Made by a program: the position numbers and the translations under genes. A stretch of DNA of 32,673 bases from Fragilariopsis cylindrus CCMP1102 (lineage: Eukaryota > Bacillariophyta > Bacillariophyceae > Bacillariales > Bacillariaceae), in the NCBI GenBank assembly GCA_900095095.1, contig FMBT01000249.1, positions 1 to 32,673 of the forward strand. The letters are read 5' to 3'. Each line of letters opens with the position of its first letter. Position 1 is the stretch's first letter. The notes under the pieces were generated by a model, which was given only the letters and a program-made list of their open reading frames with translations, was not told the origin of the DNA and searched no databases. Shown here piece after piece: positions 31,201 through 32,673 of this stretch.

Positions 31201-32673
31201 GGGATGAAGCATCATAGAAGGAATTACCTCCGTCGGAAGCAACTTGACGCTTTGGATTAATCCTTTTCTTGTAGGCAGAGCGCCAGTTGTGGCACGTTCG
31301 CCATCAGATTATCAAGGTAAGCATCCAAGACTATAGACAAAGCAGGAGAAGGATAGTCATTAATACCAGTAGCAGAGTTTGTCGTTGGATCGGAGGTTGA
31401 AGATGACGACGAGGATTCAATCGACGAAAGTCGTCCACATAACGGTCCAGTAAACGGTACGATACAAGTTTGGAGAGGAAGATCCGATAGGCTTTCATTG
31501 TCTTTTTTCTTCTCCTTCTCAGCAATATCTCGAGAAGCAATAGCTCCATCACCGTTGTCGTCGTTGTCGTTGTCGTTGTCAGCACTGTCAAGCTGTCGAT
31601 TAACGTCTAGATTATTTTGGTCGTTTTCGGAAGGAGAGGATGAAATTGACGTTGATGACACTTCTTCACGCTTTTGTAGCAACGCCTGTGCGTAAGATCT
31701 TTGTTCCGATACGGTCGCTTTTGTATTGCTTCTACTATTACTATTGCTCTGATGATAAGTACTGCTACTCAACATGGCGTGCTGTTGTTGTTGCTGTTGT
31801 TGGAATACCTTCCATGCATTCTGAAGAAATTGGAGATCTTCAACTCGGACAGCAATTCCCGCATCTGAGGCTGATGCTGATGCATTTTGTTGTTGTTGTT
31901 GTTGTTGTTGCTGCTGCTGTTGTCGTGATTCATCACACGCCGCTTCAGTCGTCGTCGTACTAGTAGTAGTCGGGGGTCGCACAATCAAGGCTTCGTGACC
32001 CACTAATAGATTCAAGTCTTTAAATTTCCAATTAATAAATTCACGGGGTGCCTTGGGAGGAGCCAACAGGGCAGACGATGATGGTAGCTGTTCTTTACTA
32101 CTGTTGTAGCTTTTATTATCTCCTGTAGGTGATTTGACGGGATTGTTGCTTGCAATATCTTTATTTTTTGACGTGGTACTACTATTCATTACTCCTATTG
32201 CCTCTGGTTGAAAACCGATACTAGAAAGTATAGATTTTTGTTGTAGACCGATCGTACCGGTATCATCATCTGTAGTTATCGGAGACAACGCCGACAACGC
32301 CAATGCCAGTGACTGACTTCTTGGCGGTAACAACTTCTTGCTAGTGTTAGAAGATGCATAGTAATTGCCGCGATTGTTTCTATTGAATTGACAATAATCA
32401 TCGTAATTGGATTCGTCCTCGGCGTCATCGATAATAAGGGTTCCATCAAAATTATGTATCGCGATTGTGCTAATTTTTTTCGAAGAAGAAGATGACGATA
32501 TTGAGGGTGAAGAGTCGAGCGACATTGAAAATAATTTCTTTACGGCGTTACTTGTGCCGATGAAATCCAGTGACGTTCCCGGTGTATCATTCTTGGCAGC
32601 ACCACCTTCAGGAGAACAACCCTCAGTGGAACCAATCGTCGTAGCGTTACTGCTAGTCGATGGGAGTAAGTTC
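28263..32673 (-). CDS. EDRF1 (erythroid differentiation-related factor 1) homologue, 5' end beyond window
   Basis: EDRF1-like proteins occur in animals and plants as large TPR-containing factors with roles in transcription; their molecular activity is poorly defined. The coding frame is still open at the window edge (32673). [15 protein letters not shown] and [16 protein letters not shown] match the EDRF1 start region. Next come [62 protein letters not shown], then helical TPR-like segments. The C-terminal part has [40 protein letters not shown], and ends [18 protein letters not shown] before a stop at 28263. The protein is interrupted by Gln, Asn and Ser runs. The frame slips at many points (about 31265, 31058, 30885, 30617, 29897, 29850, 29548 and several between 28470 and 29470). 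Almost all are repaired by one added base. No intron was needed. A decayed copy is possible but family features persist to the last codon. Confidence 0.78.
31785..31924. repeat. Two CAA/CAG tracts coding poly-Gln in the EDRF1-like gene
   Basis: Minus-strand CAA/CAG runs at about 31785-31803 and 31889-31924 encode about 7 and 12 Gln. Similar runs occur in the MLLE, kinase and phosphotransferase genes. Confidence 0.9.

Noticed and set aside
1..32673. CRISPR arrays, bacterial operons, prophage or transposase genes
   Set aside because: None seen. Introns, plastid presequences and gene families all point to a eukaryotic nuclear genome.
1..32673. tRNA or rRNA genes
   Set aside because: No cloverleaf with A and B boxes or rRNA-like stretch was recognised by eye; a covariance-model search was not possible.

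Overview
The window looks like nuclear DNA of a diatom, or a close stramenopile relative. It is AT-rich and has spliceosomal GT-AG introns of about 100-212 nt. Genes are dense on both strands, and the proteins carry Asn-, Asp- and Gln-rich insertions. Two N-termini match diatom plastid presequences with an SAF motif: a cytochrome c6 and an SLC4 anion transporter. Recognition was by eye from motifs and family patterns; no database search was possible.

Layout. 1-557 (-): 5' part of petJ (cytochrome c6). 2318-9151 (+): a giant receptor-like protein of six FEA1/phytotransferrin-like domains, one membrane span and an acidic cytoplasmic tail. 9776-10729 (+): gamma-glutamylcyclotransferase-like protein. 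11107-12544 (-): secreted trypsin-like protease, three exons. 13158-15228 (+): membrane-anchored protein kinase-like gene. 15656-16710 (-): HDDC2-type HD-domain phosphohydrolase, two exons. 17157-18307 (+): Asn/Asp-rich protein ending in a PABC/MLLE domain. 18547-about 19980 (-): SET-domain lysine methyltransferase with a poly-Asp insertion. 20708-22925 (-): 2-oxoglutarate/Fe(II) oxygenase (prolyl 4-hydroxylase-like) fused to Sel1-like repeats, four exons. 23370-25649 (+): aminoglycoside/choline-kinase-fold phosphotransferase. 25723-27580 (-): SLC4-family bicarbonate/borate-type transporter with a likely plastid presequence. 28263-32673 (-): EDRF1 homologue, open at its 5' end at the window edge.

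The genes do not form one operon-like system. Two loose themes stand out. The first is iron: petJ (a haem protein) lies head to head with the FEA-like receptor gene across a shared 1.76-kb intergenic region. The second is inorganic carbon: the SLC4 transporter would fit a plastid-envelope bicarbonate step if the presequence works.

A strong technical pattern runs through the window. At least seven of the twelve genes change frame in the middle of conserved domains. Nearly every change is repaired by one extra base, usually in a short T, A or G run that reads one base too short. In the FEA gene, four such corrections make the central exon a multiple of three and join it in phase to both neighbours. 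This looks more like under-called homopolymers in the assembly than seven independent pseudogenes. A biological cause is not excluded. petJ, the cyclotransferase, the APH-like phosphotransferase and the SLC4 gene read through cleanly.
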